From Gemmatimonadota bacterium (GTDB lineage: Bacteria > Latescibacterota > UBA2968 > UBA8231), in contig JABHDC010000043.1 of assembly GCA_018673255.1 (NCBI GenBank), positions 1 through 7,328 of the forward strand: DNA of 7,328 nt, written 5' to 3'. The notes under the pieces were generated by a model. That model made no database searches, had not been told where the DNA came from, and saw only the letters and a program-made list of their open reading frames with translations. Every line of letters starts with the position of its first letter. The stretch's first letter is position 1. Of the stretch, positions 5,037-7,328 are shown one piece after another. Both the position numbers and the translations under genes were made by a program.

Positions 5037-6887
5037 ATGGAAGGCCAAGAGCAAGACAAGCAGCAAGAAGAGAAGCAGGAGGGGCTGTCTCGCAGAGATA
5101 TGCTCAAGATCGGCGGACTCGGCGGTCTGGCATTGACCGCCGGTACCATGGTCAGTGCCGCCACACCGGTAGAAGGCCAGAGCAACAGTCTGTCGCCCCA
5201 CGTCGGACCGGGCGAGCTGGATGAGTATTACGGCTTCTGGTCCGGTGGACAGAGTGGTGAGGTCCGCATCATGGGCCTGCCGTCGATGCGTGTTCTGAAG
5301 CGGATTCCCGTCTTCAACTTCGACTGCACCTATGGTCACGGCGTGACCAACTACACGAAGGACCTGCTCCAGGGGAAGAAGACGGGCGACACCCATCACT
5401 TCCACCTGTCTTACAAAGATGGTTTCTACGACGGCCAGTATGGCTTTGTGAACGACAAGGCCCAGGGTCGTCTGGCTCGTATCCGGCTTGACTTCATGGA
5501 GACGGATGCCATCTGTGAGCTGCCGAACTGCCAGGGCACGCACGGCATCTTCCCGTCGCGTCACACGCTCAAGGACGTGTACTGCAACGCTGAATTCGCA
5601 ACGCCGATCAACAACAATGGCCTCACAGCCGATGACACCGACGAATACGTGGCCCTGCACAGTTGCGTAGACGCCAAGAAGATGACGGTGAAGTGGCAGG
5701 TTGCCGTCAATGGCAACCTTGATCTGTGCGCCACGGACTATGAAGGCAAGTACTCGATGGGTACCTGCTACAACAGTGAGAAGGGCATGACCCTGCCTGA
5801 CATGATGGGGAATGACCGCGACTGGCTGGCCGTGTTCAATCTCGCCGAGATCGAGAAGGCCGTCGCCGCTGGCAACACGATGACGATCGGTGACTCAGAT
5901 GTACCCGTCATCGATGGTCGCCCCGAGGGCAATCCATATGTCCTCTATATCCCGATTCCGAACAGTCCTCACGGGGTCAATATCGATCCGACGGGCAAGT
6001 ATGCGATCTGTTCGGGCAAGTTGTCGCCCACCTGTTCCGTCGTCGAGCTGGCAAAGATTGAAGCCGCCTTCGCTGGTACGATTGAGCCGCGTGACACCGT
6101 CGTTGCCGAGCCTGAAGTCGGTCTGGGCCCGCTGCACACGGCCTTTGACGGTCGCGGCAATGCCTATACGTCGCTTTTCCTCGACTCGGCCGTAGTGAAG
6201 TGGAACATCGCCGAGGCCGTAGCCGGCAACAATCCGATCGTCGACAAGCTCGATATCCATTACCAGATCGGGCACATCAATGCATCGAACAGCGAGACCA
6301 ACCGGGCCGACGGCAAGTGGCTCATCGCGCTGAACAAGTTCTCCAAGGACCGCTTCCTTTCGGTGGGTCCCTTCCATCCGGAGAACGAGCAGCTCGTCGA
6401 CATCTCTGGTGAGACGATGAAGATCGTCCACGATTCGCCGACACACTCCGAGCCCCACGACGCGGTCATTGCGTCACCGGAGCCTTTCAAGCCCAAGAAA
6501 CGCTGGGATCGCGCCGATTCGAAGTTCGACTTCGAGCGCAAGCTGGCCGCCAAACATGGCGTCGAGTTGGAATCGGCGAACGAGGTGATCCGTGAGGGCA
6601 ACAAGGTCACCGTCTTCATGACCAGTGTGGCGCCGACCTTCGGTCTCACCGAAATGCGCGTCAAAAAGGGTGACGAGGTGACGGTGGTCCTGACGAATCT
6701 TGATCAGGTCGACGACCTGTGTCACGGATTCTGCGTGTCTCATCACGACATCAACTTCGGTGTCGCGCCGAATGAGACCGCGTCGGTGACCTTCAAGGCC
6801 GACACGGCCGGTGTCTTCTGGTACTACTGCCCCTGGTTCTGCCACGCCCTCCATCTGGAGATGCGCGGCCGTCTCATCGTCAGCTAG
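5037..6887 (+). CDS. nosZ: Nitrous oxide reductase NosZ, Tat-exported, clade I-like
   Basis: The 616-residue product reduces N2O to N2 in the periplasm, the last step of denitrification. It has a charged, Gln-rich lead, a Tat motif SRRDMLK (18-24), a hydrophobic stretch and likely cleavage near residue 41. The seven-bladed propeller follows (about 55-500) and a C-terminal cupredoxin domain (about 520-616). All seven CuZ histidines are present (120, 121, 169, 312, 367, 413, 474). The CuA ligands are complete: His563, Cys598, Trp600, Cys602, His606 and Met609, in CPWFCHALHLEM. Hallmark blocks such as GLGPLHTAFDGRGNAY and ALNKFSKDRFLSVGP are intact. Tat export and the block after His413 resemble clade I rather than the Sec-exported clade II. 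I chose the ATG at 5037 because GAGAGG lies 7 bp upstream and the Tat signal follows; an in-frame ATG at 4938 would add 33 unlikely residues. Odd: Cys562 and Cys566 flank the CuA histidine. No nosR, nosD, nosF, nosY or nosL is in view. Confidence 0.97.
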   Translation: MEGQEQDKQQEEKQEGLSRRDMLKIGGLGGLALTAGTMVSAATPVEGQSNSLSPHVGPGELDEYYGFWSGGQSGEVRIMGLPSMRVLKRIPVFNFDCTYGHGVTNYTKDLLQGKKTGDTHHFHLSYKDGFYDGQYGFVNDKAQGRLARIRLDFMETDAICELPNCQGTHGIFPSRHTLKDVYCNAEFATPINNNGLTADDTDEYVALHSCVDAKKMTVKWQVAVNGNLDLCATDYEGKYSMGTCYNSEKGMTLPDMMGNDRDWLAVFNLAEIEKAVAAGNTMTIGDSDVPVIDGRPEGNPYVLYIPIPNSPHGVNIDPTGKYAICSGKLSPTCSVVELAKIEAAFAGTIEPRDTVVAEPEVGLGPLHTAFDGRGNAYTSLFLDSAVVKWNIAEAVAGNNPIVDKLDIHYQIGHINASNSETNRADGKWLIALNKFSKDRFLSVGPFHPENEQLVDISGETMKIVHDSPTHSEPHDAVIASPEPFKPKKRWDRADSKFDFERKLAAKHGVELESANEVIREGNKVTVFMTSVAPTFGLTEMRVKKGDEVTVVLTNLDQVDDLCHGFCVSHHDINFGVAPNETASVTFKADTAGVFWYYCPWFCHALHLEMRGRLIVS

Positions 6888-6899
6888 CAGTCCGTTGAT

Positions 6900-7328
6900 C
6901 TATGCATGATTCACGAATGCGCAATGCAGATGCATCTTGGTGATACCGCCAACGGCGACATCGGTCCGAGGGCGATGTATGTGTCGATGAGGGCGCCTAA
7001 TGGCCGCCTCGAAGGTGGCCAAGAGGCTTCGAAAGGCCCGACAAAGGGCCGCGAAGCCCCGCGGCGTGCCCGCACCCAGTAGTTGGCGCATGATGAGGCT
7101 GAGATTGAAGGCACCGGCGTGGATGAGCAGTCTCTTGAAGATGTTGCCACGGCCTCGTAGATGCAGACGCCGCATGCCGCCGGTGTCATACATATGGACG
7201 ATGCTGCGTTCGACGATCTCGGCCCGCCGCTTCTGCAGACGCTGGCCGCGCGCACTGTGGGTGCGGCGACGATTGGCATACACTGCAGCCTTGGCATCAT
7301 GCTTGCCCTTCCACACCCGTCGGCCACG
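6900..7328 (-). CDS. DDE transposase, C-terminal part, cut by window edge (IS5/IS1182-like)
   Basis: About 142 C-terminal residues are visible, with the 5' part beyond the right edge; the frame is open to the edge, entering as RGRRVWKGKHDAKAAVYAN. The stretch VERSIVHMYDTGGMRRLHLR, followed by a block with NIFKRLLIHAGAFNL and LLGAGTPRG, is a pattern I know from the C-terminal end of DDE_Tnp_1-type transposases. The Glu of VERS probably corresponds to the last catalytic acidic residue. A basic tail of about 40 residues ends in NHA. Family assignment within IS5/IS1182/IS4 is by recollection and not secure. The stop lies only 12 bp from the nosZ stop on the opposite strand, leaving very little room for the element's terminal repeat. 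Whether it is intact cannot be judged. Confidence 0.75.
   Translation of the reverse strand, partial: RGRRVWKGKHDAKAAVYANRRRTHSARGQRLQKRRAEIVERSIVHMYDTGGMRRLHLRGRGNIFKRLLIHAGAFNLSLIMRQLLGAGTPRGFAALCRAFRSLLATFEAAIRRPHRHIHRPRTDVAVGGITKMHLHCAFVNHA

Noticed and set aside
1..7328. CRISPR array, tRNA or rRNA genes
   Set aside because: No regularly spaced repeats, cloverleaf-like segments or rRNA-like conserved stretches were seen; the window is filled by protein genes.

Overview
The window is GC-rich, densely coding bacterial DNA from an organism I cannot place to phylum. A PhyH-type dioxygenase, paired Gfo/Idh/MocA oxidoreductases and a Tat-exported nitrous oxide reductase would fit a free-living, probably aquatic heterotroph that can respire nitrous oxide. 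That is inference from gene content; no rRNA, tRNA or phylogenetic marker is present.

Left region (1-1591, all minus strand): an EamA/DMT-type ten-helix permease is followed by a small unrecognised protein and then the N-terminal part of a phytanoyl-CoA dioxygenase-like enzyme that runs off the left edge. The small gene has no normal start codon at the position where its fold appears to begin.

Middle region (1687-3850, plus strand): two Gfo/Idh/MocA family NAD(P)-dependent oxidoreductases lie 13 bp apart and are almost certainly cotranscribed. They diverge from the permease block across a 95 bp gap. Together the two blocks look like an uptake and oxidation locus for a sugar, inositol-like or other small polar compound; the substrate cannot be read from the sequence. 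A weak hairpin with a T-run follows the second oxidoreductase.

Right region (3917-6887): a membrane-anchored di-haem cytochrome c (minus) and nosZ (plus) are divergently transcribed from a shared 307 bp intergenic region. NosZ keeps all seven CuZ histidines and all CuA ligands and carries a Tat signal, so it should be catalytically competent and resembles clade I enzymes. The natural model is that the anchored cytochrome passes electrons to periplasmic NosZ. The shared intergenic region contains a strong 31 bp dyad (13 bp arms, 11 of 13 paired) overlapping a plausible nosZ promoter, plus a third related half-site. This is the best candidate here for an undescribed regulatory element.

Right edge (6900-7328, minus strand): the C-terminal part of a DDE transposase stops only 12 bp from the nosZ stop. 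No nosR, nosD, nosF, nosY or nosL is visible, so the accessory genes lie beyond the transposon or elsewhere.
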